64,000 bases of DNA from Ascarosepion bandense (GCA_037127315.1 JBBBDQ010000400.1:117501-181500); one strand, 5' to 3'; numbered from the stretch's first letter, positions 1-10,287 are shown. Program-made: numbers and translations. The notes: generated by a model from the letters alone, not told the origin.

Positions 1-1235
1 GGAGCTGGATCTCCTGTCGTATTTCAACGTATGCGTGTCCAGGTCAGTTCTTAAAATCAAACCACCCGTCAACATGATTTGATTATGGCGATGAAGTCTT
101 GTGCAGCACTGACTACATGTTTTCGAAAAGCCGAATGCATAAAACTGGCGCATAGTGTGCCGTATGTTCTCCAAAAGACCCTCTGCAGATTTTGAATTCG
201 GTCTTGTCCTTCTCGACTTTTGGAACCCAAGTTTAACCTTACCTGATTGGGAATCTCTTCGTTGTCGGTATCATAGATTCCAGAGAGTCCCGAAACTCTT
301 GCAATGAACCTGTTTCCCAGTAAGTAATATCAAATCACAGATATTCAAAATATTTCAAGTGTTTGTGAACAGATATGTTTCAAATATTAAAGACTTTATA
401 AAATATCATCAAAACAATGTGGGATTTACTTTCTCTTCTGGGCGGAAATACACAACTAAAATTGTTAACCTGCTTGGTGGCTATAATATTGGCAATTCTG
501 CAGGGGTCAGAGTTTGTGCTACTACAAACTGTCAAAGGGCAACCCGATGCGGTGTAACGGTTAGCAAGCTTGTCTCGCTAGAACGTATTACAACTTTACA
601 GAGTGCGACAAACTTTTTATATCACATCTAAGCTGCGCTTAAAAAAATCACCACAAACAGTCAGGATTTGAATTCTGATCTTCAGCGTCATTTAATTTCC
701 AGCAAAATTCTCCTACCCCCAAACGCCGTAGCAAAAGTAAGTATAATCAAGATAGCAACAGCCTCGTTTTCAACATTGCAAATTCGTTCATGCGCAATAT
801 ACCGCAGCTGCATTGTGTCACCGCGGAGGGTTTTTTTCTTTTTTTTTTTTTGTATGTGTGTGTGTTTTTAGTTTTTGTTTTTAATTATACATCTGTTCGC
901 ATTTGAAATATTTTTGGTGGGGTAATGATCCCACATTCATCAATTATATGAACAAAAAATCAAAGCAATGTACAAGGAACTGACATATAAATTTAAAATC
1001 TGTCGTGTTTAGTTTAAAAAACAAGCATTACAAAATAAAATAATTATACGTGTGTCGGAAATCACATTCTGACCTAAACCCCTTCACATAAAAAAAAAAT
1101 TTACAAGCTGAAGCAAATATATATTCACTTTTTTAAATATCGTTAACAAATGACATATTTAAGTAGTTCTGCAAAATTTACTCTTTCTAATGTCAACGAC
1201 GTTTTTAATTTTCACGCTTAATTTTTAACTTTCTC
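1..1235. other. unassigned non-coding stretch
   Basis: No recognisable gene or transposon domain. Open frames of 90 and 67 codons exist but have no family motif, and the second runs into a T-rich tract near 835-870. The composition becomes AT-rich after about 900. I see no repeat shared with the rest of the window. Confidence 0.5.
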
Positions 1236-1378
1236 TAATTTTAGCTACAAGTTCAGTTTTTGTTTCCATTTTCTTGTAAACTTCCTCATGGCTCACATGC
1301 TCCCTCCATAGTATTCTAGAGTCTTCTTTTGTAGAACCACATTTCTCATACTTGTCTCTGTCTGATTCTAACACAACA
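1236..1378 (-). pseudogene. RTE-like LINE fragment, C-terminal region
   Basis: The minus strand matches the segment of the better RTE LINE copy at 33.4-34.4 kb that encodes the FYRRMLR and SNDEVLE motifs: a stretch meaning 'wf.rr.l....w.ehvs..ev...meTK' can be followed with several substitutions. No open frame survives. It is an old 5' and 3' truncated copy lying against the mariner remnant. Confidence 0.55.
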
Positions 1379-2560
1379 CTCAATAAATCCCAGGCCTAAG
1401 TAATAAAACAACAATTTTAGGCCAAATTCAACTTTATTCATCAACATAGTCTCCTTCTAGGGTGAGACTCTGATTCCAACGCGTCTCTTTTTTTGTAGAA
1501 CGATTTGTCTTTGGCCTCAAAATATGCCACAGTTTCAGATATCACTTCGTCATTCGATCCAAATCTCTTTTTCTGGAGTCTTCTTTTGAGGTCTGTAAAC
1601 TGCCATCTGTCGCTGCGGGCCAAATCTGGAGAATAGAGTTCAAGCGGAAGCAATTCAAAGTAAAATTGAGGTAGTTTTGCCATCCTTGCGATCGACTTGT
1701 GACGCGGTGTGTTGTCTTGGTGAAAGATCAATTTTTCTTCTTCATTTTGGGCTGTTTTTTGGCGATTTCTTCCTTCAAAACGCACCAGTAATGCTGTATA
1801 ATATTAGCTATTGATGTTTCTTCTTTTCTCAAGGAAATCGATGAACAAAATATCTTTTGCATCCTAAAAATACGGAGGCGAAAACCTAGCCTGCTGATAT
1901 TTACGTCTTTGGTTGCTGCGGACGGCTTGCACCTGCTGCTCTCCACTCAGCTGACTGCCCCTTTGACTCCGGCGTCAAAGAGGCAGTCAGCTGTTTTTAT
2001 CCATTATCACATATTTAAGCAAAAACTTCTCTTTTTATTTTTTTCGGTGAAACAGTTGCAAACGCTCTGAATCGTCGACGCATTGTTTTTGATCGACTGT
2101 GAGCAAACGCGGTACCCACTTTGAAAACAGCTTTCTGATTAGTAAATGCTCATGAAAAATAATGAATACACTTCCTTGTGATATTTTCAAATCCTCTGCT
2201 ATCTCACACAAGTTCAATTTACGATCGGGTCTGTGGATTTTCTGGGTGTTTTCAGATTTGGAGCGACCTGAGCGTTCAGCATCATGTGTGTCTGTACGGC
2301 CGTGTTTAAAGTCAGTTAAACACTTCTTAACCGTTTTTTTTTTTTTTTTTTTTTTTTTTTTGCAAAGCAGAGTTCGAATAACACTTATCAAACCATTGCT
2401 TTGCTTGAACAGTATTTTTTCCATAAAAAAGTACTGGTTTATCAACACACGAAATTCAGATTTTTCAATTATTTTGAAAACTTTCAATAGCAGCTTAATT
2501 TAATAAGTGTAATTTTTAAACTAATAATCTGATTGGGCCCGAAATTTGTCACCTGTCATT
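1379..2560 (-). pseudogene. mariner transposon remnant (transposase broken)
   Basis: Two minus-strand frames together resemble a mariner transposase. The upstream frame (2487-2035) has the N-terminal DNA-binding half with FKHGRTDTHDAERSGR and KWVPRLLTVDQKQ. The downstream frame (1785-1441) has the C-terminal catalytic part with HQDNTPRHKS and the YSPDLARSD block, where the third acidic residue of DD34D mariners lies; the file ends in a typical YFEAKDKSFYKK tail. The two are out of frame, a run of about 22 A/T codes lysines, and the middle is replaced by a palindrome at 1948-1993. Candidate inverted ends share a loose AAATYYCRGGCCY pattern near 1388 and 2540. The copy is inactive. Mariner elements move by cut and paste into TA. 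Confidence 0.85.
1948..1993. repeat. fold-back palindrome inside the mariner
   Basis: Two 20-base arms (1948-1967 and 1974-1993) pair with a single mismatch around a 6-base loop. The right arm corresponds to ordinary mariner coding sequence (ESKGQSAEW region on the minus strand). The left arm is the extra inverted copy. Confidence 0.85.
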
Positions 2561-2625
2561 TGAAGGTTAGTACTTCATAAAATCATATGGGTTTTTTTTA
2601 TTATTGATGGTGCCATTTATATGTC

Positions 2626-2862
2626 AGGCCCGGGATTTATTGTTTGATGTGTTATGTGTCTTTTTTGGTTCCATTTTTCTTTTAACTTCCCCATTGCTGA
2701 CATGCTTACGCCATGGTATTCTAAGCATCCCCCTGTAAAACAACATATTTGATGTCTCATGTCTCTTCTTCATAGATGCAAAAATTGTTGAACTTTCACT
2801 GCTATATAGAAGAAGTGACATTACAATGCTCTCTTTTCTTTGCCTCTAAGAATTATTTCCTA
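2626..2862 (-). pseudogene. RTE-like LINE fragment, C-terminal region
   Basis: The minus strand shows the same region as the 33.4-34.4 kb LINE: a motif reading roughly E.S.MLFYRGMLRIPWRKHVSNGEVKRKMEPK can be followed over about 200 bases, in line with FYRRMLRISW..H.SNDEV.E.M. Only short frames remain, so this is a decayed copy. Confidence 0.65.
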
Positions 2863-3182
2863 TATCCTTAATATTTGTTTAGCTTTTGAAAGTCATGTTT
2901 AAATGTTCCTATGGAACTTCGGATTTCGATGATACATTTTCCATTGTACATTAAAACAGTTTTGCGTTGTGACCCACATCATTTTATATAGAAAATTCCA
3001 TATTATCAAAAGTAACATGTAGCAGAAATATTGGTGCTGGTATATTACGTGATCTACACACCATTGTTATCTCCAGTTTAAATCTAGACAGGCTTGCGAT
3101 CTACATTCAAAATTATAGTCTATAAGCTATAAAAGCTGCTTTGATTTATATACCAAATCAACCGGAAGTCGAGTAAAATGCG

Positions 3183-3392
3183 TAGTTTTGCACAAAGGCA
3201 GGTGGTAATCTTCAAAGAAGGCGGCTTTAATTTAAATCTGAATTTGTCATATGCCCTCCAATTAATCTGACCTCTGCTGTCCCTTTGAATGTTTCTAAAA
3301 GTTGCCACCTTTTTAACTAGTAATTATGGTAGGCAGGCGGTAATCTTCAAAGAAAGCGGCTTTAATTGAAATTCGAATTTGTCAGAGAGAGC
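3183..3392 (+). repeat. short direct repeat pair
   Basis: A segment of about 50 bases beginning near 3198 (aggcaggtggtaatcttcaa) recurs near 3335 with a few changes, including the following 'ggctttaatt..aat' stretch. No family recognised. Confidence 0.6.
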
Positions 3393-3438
3393 AGAGACAG
3401 TATCTTATTACTATGCCTGCGTTTTTAAAACTCTGGAC

Positions 3439-4317
3439 CAGGTGTAGACAAACTACGCCCCACAGAATGCCAAATGATAGTAAACTTGAAAGAGAAACCA
3501 TTTTTCTTCTTAAATTTAGTTATTTTGTTTTCAATTAAATGTATTTTATATGAAGTTTCTACTTTAAAATATAACTTAATTTTTTAAATTTTACAATTTT
3601 AAAATACTAACTATTTTTTTTTAAAAACGAAGTTACTTTGCTTTTCAAATAAATATTTTTCTACTTTACAACATTAGTTAATAAAAATAATTGCTTTTTT
3701 CTCAAATAAGGTCATTTTGTCTTTCAAATGTGTTTCATGTGAAGCTGCTACTTAAAAATACTTATTTATAAAAATTGTTTCTTTTAAAGTTTAAACTGAG
3801 TTACTTTATTTTTCAAATAAATGCGTTTCATATGAATCTTCTAAGGTTTCTTTAAAATATTGATTAAGAAATATTAATTGATTTTTAAATCTTTTTATTT
3901 TGTCTATCTTAAATTTTAATTATTTTGGATAGTATACTATCAGTCAGTTAATTGCCGTACGTGATACACGCTTGGGCGATCATATCTCGAAAGAGACATG
4001 ACTGACTGGGCAAAAGATTTTCCCGCAATTGGTTGCCATTACTTTCTGCGATAAACAGGTTGCCACCCAACGCTAAACTGTCCTGCTTTTCAATCCATGG
4101 TTGGGGGTGGGGAGAAAAGATACATTAATACCTTTCCCAAGTACATTTGTGCGTAAGGGAAAGAAGCGAATTCGAATAGAATTCGAACTCGGCTCTCCGA
4201 TTTTACATTCGGAGCCGATATCCATTGCACCACAATGCAAAAAAGATAACTATGTGGCCCTATAAAATTGGGAATTTTTTAATGTGGCTCTTGCGCTAAA
4301 AATTGTGCCCACCCCTA
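3439..4317. mobile_element. hAT-like non-autonomous element, split by a SINE
   Basis: The left end begins CAGGTGTAGACAAAC followed by TACGCCCCAC; the right end reads GTGCCCACCCCTA, so the two ends are inverted versions of a CAGGGGTGG.CAAAC terminus typical of hAT elements. The flanking eight bases (ctctggac and atttagac) agree at five positions, compatible with a decayed 8-bp target duplication. The interior is very AT-rich and has no transposase. A SINE lies within it at about 3949-4243. Confidence 0.55.
3949..4243 (-). mobile_element. tRNA-related SINE
   Basis: On the minus strand the element starts with a tRNA-like head: an A-box-like tgcagtggatatcgg region and the B-box-like gagttcgaattc. 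It ends with the conserved tail containing a CATGTCTC / GAGACATG-type hairpin and a run of cagt repeats. Several other copies in this window show the same order (11.3, 20.2, 32.8, 43.8, 51.0, 63.9 kb). Internal RNA polymerase III promoter boxes are the family norm. Confidence 0.8.
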
Positions 4318-4379
4318 ATTTAGACATTGTTGTAGATTTGTGGTGATACCGATCAAAGCGAGGGACCGGATGTTTGCCC

Positions 4380-4850
4380 TCAGAGATCCAGAAAGCAAAT
4401 GAGTAAAACCGGTTTTTGCGCACCCGGCTCCTCGCCTATGTCCCGGCAGAAAACCAAAAAATAATAAATATCAAATTCCAGTTCGCGAACCTACGCAAAT
4501 TTTATTTATCGACCAGTGGGAAGCCCAGAATTAAATACGGGTGTATTCCCAAATGACCTGCTGGGACCCACAAAGACGAAATAAAAAGACGACACAAAAA
4601 GCATCACGAGAGTTGAGAAAGTGCGAGCATGATTAGCATATCTCTTGACCTCGTCAAGCGATCCACTATGCTCGCCTCGCCTTGCCCTCTCACCTTCTTC
4701 GGTGTCCCCTGAGCTACTTACCCGATCAAAGATATTCCTAACTGACAACGCTCACACATGCATACCCACAAACTCTCTTTCGGCATTTACTGCTACGAAC
4801 ATTTTAACATCTTTTGGACCCATCCGAAAGACATTACTTTATTTGTAAAA
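4380..4850 (+). repeat. dispersed repeat, possibly an LTR
   Basis: Relatively GC-rich compared with its surroundings. Its last 150 bases (caaagatattcct...actgctacgaacatttt) and a block near 4500 (ttatttatcgaccagtggga) are matched by the region 51.70-52.01 kb. There are no internal protein motifs. A solo LTR is one reading; I could not define TG/CA ends. Confidence 0.4.
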
Positions 4851-4884
4851 AAAAAACCGTAATTGGTATATGTGTATATATAAA

Positions 4885-5408
4885 CCAGCAGCATAACCCG
4901 GCGTTGCTCGGGTGTAATGAAAGCTTTAAAACTAATCCATGGTCCTGGAGCTCAGACTCAGCCTAAAGAATATTTGTGTGAAGTTTGGTGAGAATCGAAT
5001 AAAAATTGTGGATTTGTATAAAAGACATACAGACAGATAAACAGACACACACACAAACATCTTGCCTTTTATATATATATTATCGATTTTCTGCACTATT
5101 ATAAGAACTGCAACCTTGAAACTTCTGAATATCGTTTCTTATGTCTTTGTCTATGAGTGTATAAAATTTGATTAAAATCAGACCAATCCTTCTATAACTC
5201 GATTTTTTCACTTATCGATTTCCGATATTTATTGGGGATACCCTGACACAAAACCTTGCTAAAACACTCGCAGACACTTATACCATAACTGTGTAAATTT
5301 TCAAGAAAATCGGTTCAGCCGTTTCGGAGTCTATAGGTAAGGGATACACAGACACACACACACTCACACACACACACAGACAACGTTCCATTTATAAATA
5401 AGTTTAGA
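4885..5408 (-). mobile_element. non-autonomous Helitron-like element
   Basis: Read on the minus strand it begins TCTAAACTTATTTATAAATG after an A and ends with a GC hairpin (CCCGAGCAACGCCGGG type) a few bases before a terminal CTGG, one change from CTAG. The full copies at 15.1, 49.7 and 58.0 kb end in CTAG followed by T. A 5' TC, 3' hairpin plus CTRR, and insertion between A and T are the hallmarks of Helitrons. This copy is about 200 bases shorter inside than the others. Confidence 0.7.
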
Positions 5409-5546
5409 TTAGATTAGATGTTGTTTCTATACTTAGTTTGATTTTCATGTTTTATAACCCCTTTTATAACTTATAGTGGGCTATCTACTAACGAGGCCAA
5501 ATTCAGTTTATTTATTTATTTATTTCAACACACGACTATGTTTCAC

Positions 5547-5895
5547 TATTTAACAAAGGATTTTACACAAATGAGATTCACAAAGACCTAAAAAAGAAAC
5601 GAATGGAAGTAATGGTCTCTCACCTAACCAACTTTCTTTACGTTTCAAATCCACGGGTCTGCAACTTAACTGTTAGACGAATGTATCTTCGAACTTTTGT
5701 TGACATTGGCCGCTACGCGTGTCATCTGATTATATGTTGCGTGTATATATGATTATGTATGAATATGTGTACGTGTTTGCCGAACGGATGTCATTTTTCT
5801 TAAATTTTCTCTTTTAAGGGAGCGACCATTACTTTCATTCGTTTCTTTTTTTAGTTCTTTGTGAATCTCATTTGTGTAAAATCCTTTGTTAAATA
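5547..5895. repeat. long inverted repeat, Penelope-like terminal structure
   Basis: Arms at about 5547-5617 and 5823-5894 are near-perfect reverse complements (for example aacaaaggattttacacaaa against its complement), around a spacer of about 205 bases. The right arm runs directly into the hammerhead-like motif at 5897. No coding sequence inside. Confidence 0.8.
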
Positions 5896-5896
5896 A

Positions 5897-5945
5897 AGAC
5901 GGAAGCTGATGATGGTTCGCCTGAAATAGGCCTAATCTTCTGTTT
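5897..5945 (+). ncRNA. hammerhead-ribozyme-like motif
   Basis: Helix I: 5897-5905 pairs with 5937-5945 over nine consecutive pairs (two are G-T). Then comes the core CTGATGA (5906-5912), a small stem II closed by GG/CC around TTCG with a T-T mismatch at its base, the core GAA (5923-5925), and an octamer palindrome TAGGCCTA that could form helix III in a dimer. The A15.1-U16.1 pair expected in hammerheads appears as A-A. A (TA)n tract begins 25 bases downstream. Activity is not shown by sequence alone. Confidence 0.55.
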
Positions 5946-5967
5946 CACCATGTCTGCCTTAATTTTT

Positions 5968-5970
<3 letters not shown>

Positions 5971-6018
<48 letters not shown>
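5971..6018. repeat. (TA)n microsatellite
   Basis: About 24 uninterrupted TA units. Confidence 0.98.
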
Positions 6019-6019
<1 letters not shown>

Positions 6020-6021
<2 letters not shown>

Positions 6022-6585
6022 GTTGTAGGACAGCTCAGCACCGTCAACCATACAACAGCGACTGACCGCTGGGACAATTCAGGACCGAGACAACTCAAAA
6101 TATATAACGTTTTATAACCGAATAAATGTTTTTTTTTTTTAAGGATTAAAACTTTAATTAGAGAATATTTTCCATCAAATAAGGCATTTCAAAAAGGATT
6201 ACGTAAAATATGAACCAATTTTTTGTTTTAAATTATTTTTAATAAAGTAAATCGTAAATAATTAAATGATTTTTACAAAAATATTTTTGAATGTTGATTT
6301 ACTTTATCAAAAGACACAAGACATTATGATTTATTTTATTTAAACAATTAAAAAAAAACTGCTTAATTTTGTTTTGTATTTTTCCATCTACTTTATAAAA
6401 ACTATTTAAATACCAAGTGTGTTTTATTAAATTATTTTTTTATACCAATTTTACTTTATTAAAAAATAAGTTTCAACATATCGTGGGTACTTAATAAACT
6501 CGTCAGGAGCAAAAATATATGATCATCCTATCAAACGGATAATTCACAACATTTGGTGATTTGTAACACTTTGTCTATTTTTTAT
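6020..6585. other. AT-rich unassigned stretch
   Basis: Very AT-rich sequence with repeated 'actttatyaaaa' and 'aattatttttaataaag' words in loose inverted and direct arrangement. No coding or terminal motifs recognised. Confidence 0.5.
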
Positions 6586-6589
6586 TTTT

Positions 6590-7215
6590 TTTTTATAATC
6601 GTATCGCCCCAAGCAAGGCATTTTACTGCCACTGCTTGCAGGGGGTTACATAGGAGGAAAGTTATCAGAAAGAGTGATAGGTTATAGGGAGTGTCAGGAA
6701 GTGGGTAAGAGAAAGATAAGAATACTGATGAGAGTGGAGTGAACGGAGAAGAGAGCATGAGAGAAAGGATGCTGATTAGTGAGATAGGAGATGACTATTG
6801 ACCTTACATTTAAATTCTTAGAGATTGTGGCTGTTGGAGAAGCAAGTAAACGAAAAGGAATTCCACAGGCGGGAAGTGCAAGAAAAGAATCTGACGAAGT
6901 AGAATTTGCGTTTACATTTTATTGGTTTCTAGTTGCTAATCCCGTGGCTCGAGTAAATTAGGGGGCACCAGTGAGCTAAGTTCGTTGGAGCAGAAGCCGT
7001 GAAAGTATTTGTAGAAGAGACACATGGAAGCCACATTTCGCCGGTGAGAAAGTGACTGTATCTGGGTTGCCAAGTCGGGATCAATCACATTACTGATTCA
7101 CCGTTGGATTTTGTCAAGGACACATAGGTGGATAGCAGAAGCACCAGACCAGATATGGCAGCAGTATTCAATGAACGGGCGGATGGTAGATTTATATATG
7201 TGCAGGATTGTTTTT
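6590..7215 (-). pseudogene. CR1/Jockey-like LINE, 3' end
   Basis: On the minus strand it encodes the tail of a non-LTR reverse transcriptase protein: ILHIYKSTIRPFIEYCCHIWSG, then LDKIQR and further parts of the 'HRRDVASLCFFYKYFHGFC' region in broken frames. It ends with the family 3' sequence (ctgccactgcttgcaggggg on the plus strand, then a poly-T start, i.e. poly-A end). The same protein tail appears at 22.0, 37.3, 45.0 and 46.9 kb. The catalytic YADD part is missing and the upstream side abuts a SINE array. Confidence 0.85.
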
Positions 7216-7227
7216 TCTTTTTTTGTT

Positions 7228-8212
7228 TTTTTTTTTAATCGTATCAACCGGAGCAAGGCGATAACGCCACTGATGTGCAGGGGGCTACGTAATAGTGAGA
7301 AGACTGGTAAAGAGAAAGCCGGAAACCACATCCTAAACAGGGAACAAGGGATGAGCCTCTTAACCTGTTCAATAGACGTGGGTGGAGTGTAAACCGGGCG
7401 ATAGATAGATCTATCTACTTCGATTGAAAAAAGAAAAAGTGGGAAGATTTGTAAAGAGAAAGCCGGAAACCACATCCTAAACAGGGAACAAGGGATGAGC
7501 CTCTTAACCTGTTCAATAGACGTGGGTGGAGTGTAAACCGGGCGATAGATAGATCTATCTACTCCGATTGAAAAAAGAAAAAGTGGGAAGATTTGTAAAG
7601 AGAAAGCCGGAAACCACATCCTTAACAGGGAACAAGGGATGAACCTCTTAACCTGTTCAATAGACATTAGTGGGATGTGAACCGGGCGATAGATCTATCT
7701 ACTCCAATTAAAAAAAAAAGTGAAAAAATTGATAAAGAGAAAGCCAGAAACCACATCCTAAACAGGGAACAAGACATGAGCCTCTTAACCTGTTCAATAG
7801 ACGTGGGTGGAGTGTGAACCGGGCAATAGATAGATCTATCTACTCCAATTGAAAAAAACAAAGTGAGAAGATTGGTAAAGAGAAAGCCGGAAACCACATC
7901 CTAAACAGGGAACAAGACATGATCCTCTTAACCTGTTCAATAGACATGGGTGGAGTGTAAACCGGGCAATAGATAGATCTATCTACTCCAATTGAAAAAA
8001 ACGAAGTGAGAAAATTGGTAAAGAGAAAGCCAGAAACTACATCCTAAATAGGGAAGAAGGGATGAGCCTCTTAACCTGTTCAATAGACATGGGTGGAGTG
8101 TGAACCGGGCGATAGATAGATCTATCTACTCCAATTGAAAAAAACAAAGTGAGAAAATTGGTAAAGAGAAATCCGGAAACCACATCCTAAATAGGGAAGA
8201 AGGGATGAGTTT
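7228..8212 (-). mobile_element. LINE-tailed SINE array, seven monomers
   Basis: Seven copies of a monomer of about 145 bases stand head to tail, each with a 'cctaaacagggaacaagg' core, a 'ttcaatagacgtgggtggag' segment and a 'gatagatctatc' junction. In element orientation (minus strand) only the last monomer carries the 3' tail, which matches the CR1-like LINE tail (cagtggcgttatcgccttgc then ggttgatacgatt and poly-A). Monomers are separated by short A-rich linkers. A T-rich run marks the 3' end at 7216-7238. Confidence 0.85.
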
Positions 8213-8276
8213 CAGACAATCTTCATTTTAATCTTAACTAACATGCCCATGCAACTCAAAACATTTTATTTCTATA

Positions 8277-8795
8277 CTAGCATCATAACCCGGCGTTGCC
8301 CATGCAACTCAAAACATTTTAGTTGTAGGAGAAGATGCCACTTTTTATTTTATCTATTTTGTTTTTGTTTGAAAAAACACTTTTTTTTTTAATATTTTTT
8401 TTTTTGTTTCAAAATAACGAGGAAAAATATTCACATTTTTGTTGACCAAATGAATTTTTAAAACGTCGGAATAAAAATTAAATATAAACGCTCATTTTTT
8501 TCTTTTTTAATAAAAAAATATTTTAGTCGCGTTTGACACGTGTGATTTGATTTCTGTGACGTAATTCAGCAACCATCTTAGATCTTAGATGTTACGGAGC
8601 AAATGTAAACAATCGTGTCGATTGGCCAAAAAGTCCGAAAAGGAAAATTGCTGAACTTAAACTCAAAAAGTATGTGTCGACCTGGTTTCCCTTTAGATGT
8701 GTGTCCCTAGAAAGTTTGAAAGGCGTAGCTTAAAAAATGTAGGCGTGCATAGGGAACAGTCAAACACAGACTCACAAATTGCCTTTTATATATAT
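8277..8795 (-). mobile_element. Helitron-like element, second type
   Basis: On the minus strand it ends in CTAG preceded by a terminal region (ataacccggcgttgcc on the plus strand) like that of the other Helitron-like elements, but the body is different. A 160-base internal piece (8486-8643) is found again at 10288-10449. The 5' limit is a guess near a TA-rich run at 8785-8800. Confidence 0.45.
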
Positions 8796-8962
8796 AGATT
8801 TAGTCTTTTTGATATTTCTTCTAAATACTGTTCCGTCAACCATTTACACAAGATCGTTACTTTGGTTTTCTCTTGTTTTCTTCTGTTCATTTGCTTTCAG
8901 TATAGCTTGCGTGTGTCAAATTTTCGAAGACATCTTTCCTAGTTATGGGACGTAGTAATGTC

Positions 8963-8964
<2 letters not shown>

Positions 8965-9014
<50 letters not shown>
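8965..9014. repeat. (CT)n microsatellite
   Basis: About 24 CT units with one TT interruption near 8999. Confidence 0.97.
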
Positions 9015-9089
9015 AATGTTAAGTATATGTGTCCTTTTTTTATTTCCGTTTTCTCTCAAATTATATTTTGTTGACTGAATTCTTATCTT

Positions 9090-9345
9090 CATCAGGGATG
9101 ATATTGTTCAACATTCACTGACAAATAAGATGACCAATATTTTATAACATTTCAGTACTCTTATCGTAGTTTCTAAGGAAGTTTTCTTGTTTCTTAATAC
9201 TTTACTAAGGTTTTGGAAGATATCTTTCGTTATCTTAAGGCGCCTTTGAATTTCGATTTTTGCTTCTACTGTAAAAAGCCTTCCCTGATATTTAGATCGT
9301 TGTACCCGGTTTGGTTTTGTTAGCCACAATTTGTAATTTGCATGT
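9090..9345 (-). pseudogene. RTE-like LINE fragment
   Basis: The minus-strand frame ending at 9108 reads KIEIQRRLKITKDIFQNLSK followed by TTIRVLKCYKILVILF. This matches the DTEIRRRIGMAKDASQKMSK ... TKKRVLDCYLMSVLQY region of the copy at 33.4-34.4 kb. The part upstream runs into a T-rich tract (A-rich on the coding strand). Confidence 0.75.
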
Positions 9346-9597
9346 TTTGTTTTTTTTTTTTTTTTTTTTTTGCTGAGAACCATTTTCAAATGTAAGGTAA
9401 ACGAGATGTTTTTAATTCTCAGAAATTTTGAGGAGTGATAAAACAATAACAATAATGAAAACAAATAACATCTATACGGCAGGTGCAGTCGAATTTCTAT
9501 CGTTTTCTTGGCTAGAGAATTTTCGCACTCACAACAGATATGCCGGCTGCTGTCATGAAATACTTCAGTTTAGACAGCTAGAATTTTTGATGTTTTA

Positions 9598-9650
9598 TTA
9601 TTTATTTATTTATTTATTTATTCATTTATTTATCTATTTATTTATTTGTT
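9598..9650. repeat. (TTTA)n microsatellite
   Basis: About 12 imperfect TTTA units with single substitutions (ttca, tcta). Confidence 0.9.
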
Positions 9651-9692
9651 ATTTACATTGTTCGTACTGTTGTCCTAATCTTTATTGTTATA

Positions 9693-9738
9693 TCCACGAC
9701 GTTTCGGCCACTGTACGCTCCGCCCTTCTTCAGGTGAC
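9693..9738 (-). ncRNA. hammerhead-like motif of the Penelope-type repeat
   Basis: On the minus strand: CTGAAGA, a stem II region (GGGC against GGCC with one mismatch), then GAAACGTC. A short CAC/GTG helix I brackets the core. The same module occurs twice, in opposite orientation, at 27.06-27.43 kb. Penelope-like elements are known to carry minimal type I hammerheads; this copy's stem II has an extra A after the core and is weaker. Confidence 0.45.
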
Positions 9739-9859
9739 TGGAATTTTGAACCGAACCATTTATTTCAACCACTGAAGTAGATTGTTCTCTTTTCACAAGT
9801 CATGCTACTTCCGGATATTTTAGTTATCTCTAATTTAACTCAACACTGAATGGTTTTAT

Positions 9860-10235
9860 TCGCCGCTACTATCGCCAGGTATTGAAATCACAACTCCTTG
9901 AGTCAATACTGAAATGTTATGTAATATCGGTTTACCTATATGGCAACGAATAGCAAATCTCATTACAGATGAAGAAGAGATCAGAGGCAACAGAAACGTG
10001 ATTTTACAGAAGGATGCTGAGAATATTATAGAAAAATGACGAATTTTTAGCAAAAATGGAAGACAAAAGGATATTTATATTTGGAATCAGAAAGAGCTAG
10101 TTGAAATTTCTAAGGTACATAATGAGAAAAGAAGGCTCGGAAAATATGACACTCAAAGAACATATTGAAGACAACTTAGTAAAGCAGCGAATAACATATC
10201 TAACGAGCTTATGTAAATAGTCGGCAGAACAGGGA
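9860..10235 (+). pseudogene. RTE-like LINE remnant
   Basis: In translation with many stops: VLKCYVISVYLYGNE, then FYRRMLRIL, then KTKGYLYLESE and EKKARKI, following the LDCYLMSVLQYGCECW / FYRRMLRISW / TKRKLMLSIRKRQ / LGHAVRKESLENL order of the 33.4 kb copy. It lies on the plus strand, opposite to the copy immediately downstream (10474-10880). Confidence 0.7.
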
Positions 10236-10236
10236 C

Positions 10237-10275
10237 TTCTTTTATGAAGACAGGGAAAATGTCTTCATAAAAGAA
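10237..10275. repeat. perfect palindrome, 16-bp arms
   Basis: Arms 10237-10252 and 10260-10275 pair without mismatch around a 7-base loop (gggaaaa). Confidence 0.9.
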
Positions 10276-10287
10276 TCGCCTACGTTA

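Noticed and set aside
4506..4848. Overlapping frames of 80 and 67 codons on opposite strands
   Set aside because: The region is a dispersed repeat with a second copy that does not keep the frame.
6721..6760. A CTGATGAGAG word as another hammerhead
   Set aside because: No stem II with GAA follows; the word belongs to the LINE 3' UTR.
7098..7667. 189-codon minus-strand frame as a gene
   Set aside because: It reads through three SINE monomers (repeated SIEQVKR.IPCSL.RMWFPAFSL) into a LINE tail; the repeat structure explains it.
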